Assembly (NCBI GenBank): GCA_024233835.1
Contig: JACKPC010000001.1
Span: 1,860,001 to 1,924,000 of the forward strand
Direction: 5' to 3'
Origin: Leptospiraceae bacterium
GTDB lineage: Bacteria; Spirochaetota; Leptospiria; Leptospirales; Leptospiraceae
Length of the DNA: 64,000 nt
Made by a program: the position numbers and the translations under genes. A model generated the notes under the pieces. It saw only the letters and a program-made list of their open reading frames with translations. It was not told the DNA's origin and did not search any database. Below are positions 25,513-34,520 of the stretch, one piece after another. The number at the start of each line of letters is the position of its first letter. Within the stretch, counting starts at the first letter, position 1.

Positions 25513-26316
25513 CTAGGCTCCTGCCGATTCATAAGCCTTTTCTCCATATTTCCAGAAAATTAGCGATGATATAAGAACGATTATCCCAACCGGAAAAGTT
25601 GCGTATCGAAAATAAGGATGATATAGTTCTACTGAATTTTTTACTAAAAAATATTGGGCCGGATAAAAATTTACAAATGCAAGAGGGAATATAAAAGTTA
25701 AAAGAAAGCGGACTCCATAGCTATAGATATTTACCGGATAAAGTAAAAACTCCCTGGAAGAAAAGACAAAAAGGTGAATGAGGGATTGATTGTTTATTGC
25801 GTAAAATGCAATGGCGCTGATAAAAATGCGAATGCCACCCAGTATAAAAGAACCTCCTAATATACTAAGTATGAAAAAAAATATATTATTAGTATTCCAT
25901 TGAATACTAACCATTGAGTTAGCCAATACAAATGTAAGGATTCCCATTAAAAGGTTAGCAAATCCTCCGATTTCAAAACTACCCATGATAACCTGTCCCA
26001 GAGAAGATAAGGGGCGTAAAAGGTAGCGGTCATAGACTCCTTCTCTAACAAGATTAGAAAATTCCAATAAACCGGAAAAAATAAACGAAACAATAGATTG
26101 AGATAAAATTAAAAGGCTGTAAAGAAAAGCAATTTCGCCCGCATTCCATCCACCGATAGCCCGAAAACGATATACAATAATGCCGATAGTAGCAATTTGA
26201 GCTGAATAGAAAAGAGTGGCAGAAATAAGAAAAGCAATAAAACTTGCTCTATATTCCATGCGGGATTTTATAGAGGCAATAGCCAGTTTAAAATAGGGCT
26301 TTAGAGCTTCTTTCAT
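25513..26316 (-). CDS. ABC-2 family transporter permease (DUF990-like)
   Basis: A 267-residue membrane protein with six hydrophobic helices. The N-terminus AIASIKSRMEYRASFIAFL and the LVREGVYDRYLLRPLSSLGQV segment match the DUF990/ABC2_membrane_6 permeases. These usually sit in an operon with an ATPase and a second permease of the same type. Here neither is adjacent: the next gene upstream is divergent and the one downstream is convergent with no spacer. It must work with components coded elsewhere, or be a leftover of a lost operon. Substrate unknown. Confidence 0.85.
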   Translation of the reverse strand: MKEALKPYFKLAIASIKSRMEYRASFIAFLISATLFYSAQIATIGIIVYRFRAIGGWNAGEIAFLYSLLILSQSIVSFIFSGLLEFSNLVREGVYDRYLLRPLSSLGQVIMGSFEIGGFANLLMGILTFVLANSMVSIQWNTNNIFFFILSILGGSFILGGIRIFISAIAFYAINNQSLIHLFVFSSREFLLYPVNIYSYGVRFLLTFIFPLAFVNFYPAQYFLVKNSVELYHPYFRYATFPVGIIVLISSLIFWKYGEKAYESAGA

Positions 26317-26449
26317 AGAAGATTTATGCTTATTCCCTCTTTTAAATTCAAGCTTTTTTATAAACTCAGATAATTTCCCTATAAAAGCTTAATAAAAGTA
26401 TAGATTTTTAGAAAAAAATCATTTGCCCTGTGAGAATCCTTCCTCTTTA

Positions 26450-27460
26450 ATGCCCATTATGAATGGTGAGCGCGAACAGATACCCGATTTTATTCCTGCT
26501 GTGCATATACGGAATCCTTTCATTCAATCTTTTTTATCCAGTCGCAGACCCTTTCGGGAGTCGAGTAAGGAATTTGATAGGGGTCGCTTCATTCTTATGA
26601 ATACTAAAGAAGAAAGTATTCTGAGCGGATTTTACAGTGAAAATGTAAAGAGAGAAGGGCTTATCATTTTGATTCATGGTTGGGAAGGAAGTTGTGAATC
26701 TGCTTATGTTTTACGTTCGGCATCCTATTTTTACAAAGCGGGTTATTCAATTTTTCGTCTAAACCTACGAGATCATGGGAACACCCAGGGTCTAAACCAA
26801 AAACCATTTAATGGAACTTTGTTATCCGAGACTTATGAGGCTGTAAGTTATGCCTGTAATTTGAATCCCGATATCCCTGCCTATATACTGGGTTTTTCCC
26901 TGGGTGGGAATTTTAGTTTGCGAATAGCCAAACGTTTCTCGACTTCTCTGGATTGGATTCCGAATCTAAAAGCAGTATTTACAGTGAGTCCATCTGTAAA
27001 TCCTAAAAAAGCCACTGCTAAAATTGATTCCCATGTTTTACTCAGGAAATATTTTTTAAAACATTGGTTATTTTCTCTCCAAAGAAAATCTTTGTTTTTT
27101 CCGGATTACTTTAAATTAGAAAGTTTAGTCAAAGCCAAATCGGTAATGGATTTAACGGAGAGACTTGTTCTCGAATATACATCTTATAAGAGTCTCGATG
27201 AATATTTTGGACAGTATACAATAGAAGGAGAATATTTTAAAAATCTTGCTCTTCCGGTTTATATCATTGCATCTCTCGATGATCCGGTTATACCGGCGGA
27301 AGATTTTTATCATATAAAACCAAATGCCCATCTTCATCTGATTATGAGAGAATTTGGTGGACATAATGGGTTCTTTGAAACGATAAGAAAAATACCCTGG
27401 TATCTTCCTGTTTTTCGTTCTATTATAGAAAATCTAAAACGAAAAGAAGCTTTTGTTTGA
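26450..27460 (+). CDS. YheT-like alpha/beta hydrolase
   Basis: A 336-residue cytoplasmic hydrolase of the COG0429 (YheT) group. HIRNPFIQSFLSSRRPF resembles the family's 'NPHLQT' N-terminus. LIHGWEGSCES is the oxyanion loop, LRDHGNT a conserved strand end, GFSLGGN the nucleophile elbow and EFGGHNGF the catalytic His region. YheT-type enzymes are esterases of unclear natural substrate. The frame opens at a TTG (26423), but the ATG at 26450 or 26459 is more likely; none has a clear ribosome site. The SDR gene follows 31 bp downstream on the same strand, so the two may share a transcript. Confidence 0.85.
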   Translation: MPIMNGEREQIPDFIPAVHIRNPFIQSFLSSRRPFRESSKEFDRGRFILMNTKEESILSGFYSENVKREGLIILIHGWEGSCESAYVLRSASYFYKAGYSIFRLNLRDHGNTQGLNQKPFNGTLLSETYEAVSYACNLNPDIPAYILGFSLGGNFSLRIAKRFSTSLDWIPNLKAVFTVSPSVNPKKATAKIDSHVLLRKYFLKHWLFSLQRKSLFFPDYFKLESLVKAKSVMDLTERLVLEYTSYKSLDEYFGQYTIEGEYFKNLALPVYIIASLDDPVIPAEDFYHIKPNAHLHLIMREFGGHNGFFETIRKIPWYLPVFRSIIENLKRKEAFV

Positions 27461-27491
27461 CAAAGCCACTCAGAAGAAGTTGTTTGTAAGA

Positions 27492-28259
27492 ATGAATCGT
27501 GTAGCTTTAATTACAGGTGCCTCCGTTGGGATTGGTTATGAACTGGCTCTACTTTTTGCTAGGGACAAGCACGACCTTATTCTTGTGGCCAGAAGGGAAG
27601 ATAAACTGAAAGAACTTGCAGAAAAACTTATAAAGCAGTATGGAATACAGGTTTTTACTATTGCTTCAGATCTTTCAAGACCCTCCTCTCCTTCTGAAAT
27701 TTATGCAGAAGTTAAAAAACAGGGAATCTTTGTGGAATATCTTATCAATAATGCAGGTTTTGGAACCAATGGAGAGTTTCATCAAATTGATATACGAAAA
27801 GAATTATCACTAATTCAGGTGAATATAAGTTCCTTAATTGAGTTATCCCACCTTTTTCTTCAGGATATGATTGCACAAAATAAAGGTGCTATTCTTAATG
27901 TGGCGTCTACGGCTGCTTTCCAACCGGGTCCTTATATGGCAAATTATTATGCTAGCAAAGCCTATGTTCTTCATTTCACAGAAGCTATAGCGGAAGAATT
28001 AAAAAAGTATAATATTTCTATTTCTGCACTTTGTCCGGGGCCAACAAAAACAGAGTTTTTTGATGCAGCAGGAATGCAGGCTTTAAAACTTCCATTAATG
28101 AGTGCCGAAGTTGTAGCTTTAAAAGGTTATAAAGCTCTCAAGGGTAATTCTGTAATTAGCATACCTGGACTTATAAACAAGCTGGGAGTACTATCAGTTA
28201 GATTTTCTCCCAGGTTTTTAGTTCGAAAAATTGCAGGACTTTTAAATAAAAGTAAATAA
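27492..28259 (+). CDS. Short-chain dehydrogenase/reductase
   Basis: A 255-residue NAD(P)-dependent oxidoreductase of the classical SDR group. TGASVGIG (8-15) binds the cofactor, NNAGFG stabilises the sheet, the catalytic Ser lies in NVASTAAF, and YYASK holds the catalytic Tyr and Lys. LCPGPTKTEF follows as expected. The arginines after the second strand (ARRED) suggest NADP(H). The ATG at 27492 gives the normal N-terminus; the frame runs back to a TTG at 27453 inside the previous gene's end. Its substrate is not readable; pairing with a lipase-like hydrolase hints at lipid metabolism. A strong terminator follows. Confidence 0.9.
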   Translation: MNRVALITGASVGIGYELALLFARDKHDLILVARREDKLKELAEKLIKQYGIQVFTIASDLSRPSSPSEIYAEVKKQGIFVEYLINNAGFGTNGEFHQIDIRKELSLIQVNISSLIELSHLFLQDMIAQNKGAILNVASTAAFQPGPYMANYYASKAYVLHFTEAIAEELKKYNISISALCPGPTKTEFFDAAGMQALKLPLMSAEVVALKGYKALKGNSVISIPGLINKLGVLSVRFSPRFLVRKIAGLLNKSK

Positions 28260-28270
28260 GAATTTTCTGT

Positions 28271-28303
28271 AAAAGCTCGAAATTCTAATCCGAGCTTTTA
28301 TAT
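28271..28303. terminator. Bidirectional terminator between SDR gene and MCP gene
   Basis: Perfect 9-bp arms AAAAGCTCG (28271-28279) and CGAGCTTTT (28291-28299) with an 11-nt loop. The A/T ends give a U tract in both directions. It sits between the stops of two convergent genes. Confidence 0.8.
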
Positions 28304-28314
28304 TCTAAACACTT

Positions 28315-30504
28315 CTATAAAATGATTTTGTTTTTTCCGCTATGTGAATTTGATTCAAAATCTCTATCGTAGTCGGTAATTTTAAATTTCTTCACCATAT
28401 CCCGGAATGATTCCGCCTGGCTTGCCAGTTCTATACTGGCAGCAGAACTTTCTTCGGCAGTGGCTGCTGCGTTCATGGCAACCTGAGAAATTTGGTTTAT
28501 TCCTTCAGCAGTTTCAGCTACACTTCTGGATTGTTCTAAAGAAGCAGTGCTGATGTTGTTTATTAACTCAGTAACCAGGACAACTCCTCTGGTAACATTA
28601 TCAAGAACATTTGCCGTACGATTGGCAATATCTGTTCCTACATTTACCTTTCTGATAGAACCTTCGATCAAGTTAGCTGTTTCTTTTGCTGCATTGGCAC
28701 TCCTTGAGGCAAGGTTACGAACTTCTTCTGCTACTACGTTAAAGCCTTTTCCGTGTTGACCTGCCCTTGCAGCTTCTACCGCTGCATTGAGTGCGAGTAT
28801 ATTGGTTTGGAAGGCAATGGCATCAATTTCTTTTATGATACGGGCAATGCTTTCAGAAGTTTCAGAAATCTCTTTCATGGCTTCTAACATTGACTTCATT
28901 TCATTGTTTCCTATAAGAGCTTCTTCTTTTACTTTTACTGCATTTTCACTGGCATCTTTTGCACTCAGGGCATTATTTTTAGCCTGTTCTTCGATAAGAC
29001 CTAAAGTCGAGGTGATTTCATCCACGCTCGATGCTTGCTCGGTAGAACCCTGAGATAAAGACTGACTGGAATCAGCAACCTGTTTTGAACTTATTAGAAT
29101 CTGCTCAGCAGCATTAGTGATTTCCCCGATAAGGCTATTAAATGAACTTATGGTTTCATTGAGAGCATTTTTTATGATAGCATGATCCCCGCTGTAGTCG
29201 CCGAGAACCTGCACTCTCAGATTTCCCTGCGAAAGTTCTTGCAGGACTATAGAGGCTTCCTGTATAGGTTGTACAACCGCATCGAGTGTGTTATTGACAC
29301 CTTCAATTATTTTACGAAAATCTCCTTCATGTCGATTTAGATCTGCACGTGTGCTGAGTATGCCCTTTATTGCTGCTTCCGAGAGTCTATTGGCGTCGGT
29401 GACAAGTGCCATTAAATTATTCCTGACCTGTTCGATGGTATGATTGATAAATATTTTTTTCCCGGGAAAGGTTTCTAAAGGTGCATGAAAATGTCCGTCT
29501 CCAAATTCTTTTACACAGGCCATGGCTTTTTTGTTCATTTCAATATGAGAATGAATCATATTGTTGATTCCTTCGGCTACTGTGTGATAGGCTCCTTGAA
29601 ATTGAGCTGCATTTATATATACATCAATGTCTCCTGCATCGTGCTCTTTGGACATGTAATTCATTTCAGAGATAAGGGAACGTAAGGTTGAAATTACATC
29701 TTTCATACTATTAGCTAAATTACCGATTTCTGATTTAGATTGAATCTCGACTTTTACATCTATATTTCCATTTGCAAACTTCCGGGCAGCCTTATCTAAT
29801 TGAAGAATAGGTTTTACAAGTTTTTGAGAAATAAATATAGCAATAACGATTAGAAGAATCGTAAAGCCAAAAATGAGAATCAATATATTCGTCAAATTTT
29901 CTTCTTTCGCTTTTTGTAGAGCTTTGTTTACGGGAATATAGGAATTAATAGAACCCATCAATTTATTTTCTCCCACTTTTATCCCGTGACAATTCGCACA
30001 ACCCGGATGGGTGCTACTATAAAGAGGAATTGCAATTTTTACAAATTCATCATTAATCTCTTCAAAATGATTTATCTTATTATCCACAAAAGCCTGCAAA
30101 GCTTTTCTCTCAAATTCATTTTCAATCCGGGTTAAGTCTTTTCCCATTGGATCAAGACCGGTAATATTCAGATCTCCGATTAAGCGGATCCTGTCTTTAT
30201 CTGCACCAAAATCATGCACAACAGCATTATCAAAAGCGCGAACTACTTTTTCCCATTCTTTACGAACCAGGTTTCTTTCTTTTTCGGTTTTCACATTTTC
30301 AAAACTTGTTTGAAAACGCTTCGTGGAATACATGATCATTTCAACCGTTCTGGAAATGTGTCCTTTCGCTCTTTCTTTTAGATCGACAAATAGTTTTTCT
30401 TTGGATTTTGCTGTATTATATATAGCAAAGATAATTATGCCTAATATATTAATAATACCAAGCAGGAGAATCACCTGCTTATTAATACCTATAAACTTTT
30501 TCAT
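28315..30504 (-). CDS. Methyl-accepting chemotaxis protein with DUF3365 haem-type sensor
   Basis: A 729-residue chemoreceptor. After a TM helix (~10-30), the extracytoplasmic domain resembles DUF3365/Tll0287 sensors and contains a c-type haem motif, Cys169-x-x-Cys172-His173 (in HPGCANCHG). A second TM helix (~203-225) leads into HAMP and two further HAMP-like modules, then the signalling coiled coil with FQTNILALNAAVEAARAG. A haem sensor suggests response to redox state, O2 or NO. AAGGAG upstream supports the ATG. The last ~300 residues are almost identical to the next MCP upstream. Confidence 0.9.
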   Translation of the reverse strand: MKKFIGINKQVILLLGIINILGIIIFAIYNTAKSKEKLFVDLKERAKGHISRTVEMIMYSTKRFQTSFENVKTEKERNLVRKEWEKVVRAFDNAVVHDFGADKDRIRLIGDLNITGLDPMGKDLTRIENEFERKALQAFVDNKINHFEEINDEFVKIAIPLYSSTHPGCANCHGIKVGENKLMGSINSYIPVNKALQKAKEENLTNILILIFGFTILLIVIAIFISQKLVKPILQLDKAARKFANGNIDVKVEIQSKSEIGNLANSMKDVISTLRSLISEMNYMSKEHDAGDIDVYINAAQFQGAYHTVAEGINNMIHSHIEMNKKAMACVKEFGDGHFHAPLETFPGKKIFINHTIEQVRNNLMALVTDANRLSEAAIKGILSTRADLNRHEGDFRKIIEGVNNTLDAVVQPIQEASIVLQELSQGNLRVQVLGDYSGDHAIIKNALNETISSFNSLIGEITNAAEQILISSKQVADSSQSLSQGSTEQASSVDEITSTLGLIEEQAKNNALSAKDASENAVKVKEEALIGNNEMKSMLEAMKEISETSESIARIIKEIDAIAFQTNILALNAAVEAARAGQHGKGFNVVAEEVRNLASRSANAAKETANLIEGSIRKVNVGTDIANRTANVLDNVTRGVVLVTELINNISTASLEQSRSVAETAEGINQISQVAMNAAATAEESSAASIELASQAESFRDMVKKFKITDYDRDFESNSHSGKNKIIL

Positions 30505-30532
30505 ACAAATTTAGCTCCTTCTCTGGCTCCAT

Positions 30533-30559
30533 AAAAAAAAGCGAGGATAAAACCCCGCT
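30533..30559 (-). terminator. Terminator of the large MCP gene
   Basis: On the minus strand, AGCGGGG (30553-30559) pairs with CCTCGCT (30540-30546), one G-T pair included, followed by a run of eight T (30533-30540). It lies ~75 bp after the stop of the 899-residue MCP, so the two large MCPs are separate transcription units. Confidence 0.75.
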
Positions 30560-30634
30560 ATATTTGCGTAAAATTGAAAACTATGTCAAAGACTTTAATG
30601 TTCGGATACGATTTATTGTAAAATGTAAGTAAAT

Positions 30635-33334
30635 TTATTCAAGTTCAATTTTTATTTTTTGTTCTCTTTGTGGAGTTTTCATTTTTAGATTTGCCAGTTC
30701 GCGAATTTTAAATTTCTTCACCATATCTCGAAAGGATTCTGCCTGACTTGCTAATTCGACACTGGCCGCTGAACTCTCTTCGGCTGTGGCAGCAGCATTC
30801 ATGGCAACCTGGGAAATCTGGTTGATAGCGAGGGTGGTTTCGGCAACACTTTTAGACTGTTCATTGGAAGCGGTGGAAATTTGTTCAATCACAGTAGTTA
30901 CCAGTAATACTCCATCAGTTACATTTTTTAAAGCATCGGCTGTGCGATTGGCAATATCAGTTCCCACATTTACTTTTCTAATGGAACCTTCAATCAAGTT
31001 AGCTGTTTCTTTTGCTGCATTGGCACTTCTTGAGGCAAGGTTGCGAACTTCTTCGGCTACTACGTTAAAACCTTTTCCGTGTTGACCTGCCCTCGCAGCT
31101 TCAACGGCTGCATTGAGTGCGAGTATATTGGTCTGGAAAGCAATAGCATCAATTTCTTTGATAATCTTGGCTATGTTTTCAGATGTTTCTGTGATTTCTT
31201 TCATGGCTTCGAGCATAGAGTGCATTTCCTTGTCTCCGTGAATAGCCTGATTTTTAACATTCAAGGCATTCTCGCTGGCACTTTTAGCTCTATCTGCATT
31301 TTGTCTGGCCTGTTCTTCTATCTGACTCAGAGTCGATGTAACTTCATCCACACTCGATGCCTGCTCGGTAGAACCCTGTGATAAAGACTGGCTGGAATCC
31401 GCAACCTGCTTGGAGCTAAGAAGAATTTGTTCAGCAGCATTAATAATTTCCCCAATCAGATTATTAAAAGAATCTATAATTAAATCCAGAGAATCTTTGA
31501 TTCCACTGAAGTCACCTTTAAATTTTTGTTCCACCCGTATATCCAGATTTCCTTCTGACATAGAAATCAATACTCTCGAAATCTCATTTATATACTCTTC
31601 AATCGTATCAAGACTTTGATTTAAGGAATCCTTAATGGTTGCATGTTCTCCCTTATAATTTCCATTCACACGTATATTCAGTTTTCCTTTTGAAAGCTGT
31701 TGCAGAACTTCGGAAGCTTCGTTCATTGGATCAATCACAGCATCTAATAGTCGGTTTACTCCATTCACAATTTTTCCAAAATCTCCCTGGTGTTTACTGG
31801 CATCAGCCCTTGCAGAAAGTTTACCGTCTATAGCTTCTGAAATTAAATAATTCACATCGTTATTGAGTTCTTTTAAATTTACTCTGACCTGTTCAATGGT
31901 ATCATTGATAAAGGCTTTTTTGCCGGGAAATTGTTCAATTTTTGCATCAAAATTACCCTTTCCGAATTCCAAAAAGCAGGCCATGGCTTTCTTCTTAACA
32001 GCAATATGGCCAAGAACCATGTTATTTACACCCTCTGCCATTTCTTTATAGGAGCCCTTAAATTTTGCAGAATCTATTTTTGCATCAATATCACCCTTAT
32101 CATGTTCTGAAGAAACCCGGTTAACCTCACTGATGAAGCCATTTAGATTTGTATGGATACGACTTAGAGAGTTTTGAATACTGATAAAATCTCCCTCAAA
32201 ATTTTGTTTCAGTTCAATAGAAAGTTCACCATTAGAAAGGTTTGTTAAATTTTGTGAAATATCTCTTACATAAGAATCTATTTTCTGAAGACTCTGGTTT
32301 AAGGCATTTTTTATAATTGCATGATCTCCCTTATAGTCTCCCTGTACCCTTGCCTGGAGATTCCCCTTTTCCAGCTCCTGTAATACTTTACTGGCTTCCC
32401 TTATGGGTCCTGTAATGGACTCAATTGTATCATTGATGCCGGAAACAATACTTTTAAAGCCACCTACATATTTAGAGGCCTCAGCTTTTGAATCCAAATC
32501 CCCTCTGGTTGCTGCTCCGGTCAGATTTTCCACATCTTTCAACATGGTCTGAAAAGTATTTAATAAATTATTCAAAGCAGAAGCCAGTTTTCCAATTTCA
32601 CTTTTGGAATCAGAATCAGATCTGATATTAAACGTTCCTTCCTTATCTACTCTTGTTATAATGTTTAAAACTTCATTTAATGGAAGTAAAATAGATTTGG
32701 TTGTAAAAAAACTAATTCCAAATGCAAGAATAATGAAGGTAGCAAAAAGAATAAATAAAATATTCTGTGAGTTTTGAACAATATTAGAAGATTCTGTAGC
32801 ACTGATATCTACTAATTTAGTTTGATAATCTTTCAAAACTTTTAAAGCTTCCATGTATTCTAGCTGCTTAGGTCTTAAGCTGGAAAAGAGAAGGTTTTTT
32901 GCTTTTTTAATATCTTTTTTTTCAAGAATTAGTTGGATAAAAAGGTCCAGATCGGCTACGAAAAGTTCTCGTTTTTTAAGCATATCCTGAAAATAAGCAA
33001 TGCCCTGGCTGGTTTTTATTCTTTCACTCAAAAACTTTGTATCTTCCGAGATATTTTTCCTTATTTCTAATATAAGTTTTTTATTTTCTTCTAAATCCTT
33101 TCCTTCTTCCATGATGAGTAAATTTCGAAGAGAAATGGCGACTTGATTATTATTATCTGTAATATCACCTACTTTATTCAGTTTCGGAATTCGATCTGTT
33201 GCTGTAAGTTCAATTACAGCATTCAGACTATTAAATCTTACTAAAGCAAAAAGACCGAGGAAAATTGCCAGAATACTTAAAAAGAAGTAACCTATATAAA
33301 GTCTGGTTCCGATGGAAATGTCCTGTATTTTCAT
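30635..33334 (-). CDS. Methyl-accepting chemotaxis protein with 4HB sensor and a tandem HAMP array
   Basis: An 899-residue chemoreceptor. It has a TM helix (~12-32), a ~160-residue helical periplasmic domain of four-helix-bundle (4HB_MCP) type, a second TM (~190-212) and a series of HAMP or HAMP-like modules up to about residue 600. Repeated motifs are VLQELEKGNL, VLQQLSKGKL and LISMSEGNL, with GDYKGDHA/GNYKGEHA between. The signalling domain with FQTNILALNAAVEAARAG follows. Poly-HAMP arrays pass conformational signals over long distance. GAGGT before the ATG supports the start. Signal unknown. The C-terminal third is nearly identical to that of the 28315-30504 MCP. Confidence 0.9.
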   Translation of the reverse strand: MKIQDISIGTRLYIGYFFLSILAIFLGLFALVRFNSLNAVIELTATDRIPKLNKVGDITDNNNQVAISLRNLLIMEEGKDLEENKKLILEIRKNISEDTKFLSERIKTSQGIAYFQDMLKKRELFVADLDLFIQLILEKKDIKKAKNLLFSSLRPKQLEYMEALKVLKDYQTKLVDISATESSNIVQNSQNILFILFATFIILAFGISFFTTKSILLPLNEVLNIITRVDKEGTFNIRSDSDSKSEIGKLASALNNLLNTFQTMLKDVENLTGAATRGDLDSKAEASKYVGGFKSIVSGINDTIESITGPIREASKVLQELEKGNLQARVQGDYKGDHAIIKNALNQSLQKIDSYVRDISQNLTNLSNGELSIELKQNFEGDFISIQNSLSRIHTNLNGFISEVNRVSSEHDKGDIDAKIDSAKFKGSYKEMAEGVNNMVLGHIAVKKKAMACFLEFGKGNFDAKIEQFPGKKAFINDTIEQVRVNLKELNNDVNYLISEAIDGKLSARADASKHQGDFGKIVNGVNRLLDAVIDPMNEASEVLQQLSKGKLNIRVNGNYKGEHATIKDSLNQSLDTIEEYINEISRVLISMSEGNLDIRVEQKFKGDFSGIKDSLDLIIDSFNNLIGEIINAAEQILLSSKQVADSSQSLSQGSTEQASSVDEVTSTLSQIEEQARQNADRAKSASENALNVKNQAIHGDKEMHSMLEAMKEITETSENIAKIIKEIDAIAFQTNILALNAAVEAARAGQHGKGFNVVAEEVRNLASRSANAAKETANLIEGSIRKVNVGTDIANRTADALKNVTDGVLLVTTVIEQISTASNEQSKSVAETTLAINQISQVAMNAAATAEESSAASVELASQAESFRDMVKKFKIRELANLKMKTPQREQKIKIELE

Positions 33335-33391
33335 AAAGACCTCGTAATATTTAATTTTTCATGACTCATTGATTTATAATAACTCTATAAC

Positions 33392-33889
33392 TTATAGAAG
33401 GTTATCCTGCATTTCAAAAAAAAGTTTTAAAGCTTTCGTATGTAAAGGAAAAGCTAAGTCTTCCGGGCGTTGTACGATTAGACGAGCTTGTATTTCTTCT
33501 TTACTATCAAAAGGGGGAATTTGCCCGATTGTAATCGGTTCCGAAACTCCAAAAATCAGAATATGTCTTTTTTCCGGAGTACTTTCTACATGCAATAGAC
33601 GAATTTTTTCCGGATCGACAGTGATTCCTGTTTCTTCTTTCACTTCTCTTGCACCGGCTTCCTGCCAGCTTTCTCCCATATCCACAAATCCGCCCGGTAA
33701 AGCCAGCTTGCCTATGTGCGGTTCTATACCCCTTCGAATGAGAACCACTCCCTTATCCACCGGAACAAACATGACCGTTACCGGTAGAGGGTTAATATAG
33801 GTTGTTTCTGAACAATTTAAGCAGGTTTTTGGGAAACTTCCTTCCCTGAACCTGGTTCCACAATAGCTACAGAATGAATTTCGACTCAT
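33392..33889 (-). CDS. Nudix hydrolase with N-terminal zinc ribbon
   Basis: A 165-residue enzyme. Cys7, Cys10, Cys23 and Cys26 form a zinc ribbon like that of NADH pyrophosphatase-related proteins. The Nudix box GX5EX7REUXEEXGU is complete (Gly67, Glu73, Arg81-Glu82, EETG 85-88) and binds Mg2+ for cleavage of a nucleoside diphosphate-X bond. It is shorter than NudC (~257), so the substrate may differ. GGAAGGA sits before the ATG. It is encoded by a single gene upstream of, and in the same direction as, the large MCP. Confidence 0.92.
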   Translation of the reverse strand: MSRNSFCSYCGTRFREGSFPKTCLNCSETTYINPLPVTVMFVPVDKGVVLIRRGIEPHIGKLALPGGFVDMGESWQEAGAREVKEETGITVDPEKIRLLHVESTPEKRHILIFGVSEPITIGQIPPFDSKEEIQARLIVQRPEDLAFPLHTKALKLFFEMQDNLL

Positions 33890-34031
33890 ATATTCCTTCC
33901 CGAATGAAATCCATCCTGCTACTAATTATAAGACTTTCCAAGCAGTTTTTTTCTCCATTCGAAAAAGAAGATTAATTTGATGTGTGCTTCCCGAAAATAA
34001 TGAGAATCTATGCAGCACAGACCTTTTAAGT

Positions 34032-34421
34032 TTAGCTTAAAAATCGATCTCGAATCCCCGGTTCCGGCATACGACAGACCTCCCTTTTTCCGAACAGAAC
34101 GTATCGATATTTGGCTACAAGGGAATATATAGGATCTCTAATAAATTGAGGAAGGATGACAAACGCATATAAAAGCTTGTAGGGAAAGCTGAGTTCTTTT
34201 GCAATATGAAGAGCAGCTGTAGATTTTGTCAAACAGACATTATTTTTAATCAGGATAAGGGTATCAAAACCTTCTGTTGGGAACTCAAATTTTTTTAAAA
34301 ACTCCTGTCCTATCTGGGATTGCAGGGAGGCAAATTGAAACGTTTTCTTCGGGTCCTTATCAATGATAAAATTAACCGAAGCGTTACATAGGTTACAGAC
34401 TCCATCAAATAAAATTAGCAT
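34032..34421 (-). CDS. DCC family (DUF393) thiol-disulfide oxidoreductase-like protein
   Basis: A 129-residue protein starting MLILFDGVCNLCN, the DxxCxxC signature (Asp6, Cys9, Cys12) that names the DCC family. The rest (FASLQSQIGQEFL, LIKNNVCLTKSTAAL, YRYVLFGKREVC) also fits DUF393. A redox role is assumed from the CxxC motif; the physiological function is unknown. The frame runs to a TTG at 34430, but the ATG at 34421 is better spaced from GAAGAGAG and gives the standard N-terminus. Confidence 0.88.
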   Translation of the reverse strand: MLILFDGVCNLCNASVNFIIDKDPKKTFQFASLQSQIGQEFLKKFEFPTEGFDTLILIKNNVCLTKSTAALHIAKELSFPYKLLYAFVILPQFIRDPIYSLVAKYRYVLFGKREVCRMPEPGIRDRFLS

Positions 34422-34520
34422 AAACACCAAAACTCTCTTCTTTGATTAATACCAAATCTGTCTTTCTCCGATTTGGCTTTCTTTGGCTTGGATAGAAACC
34501 GACAGTATTCATTGAAATAC

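Noticed and set aside
34452..34476. Hairpin CCAAATC/GATTTGG as terminator of the candidate immunity gene
   Set aside because: The stem is only 7 bp and no T tract follows on the minus strand.
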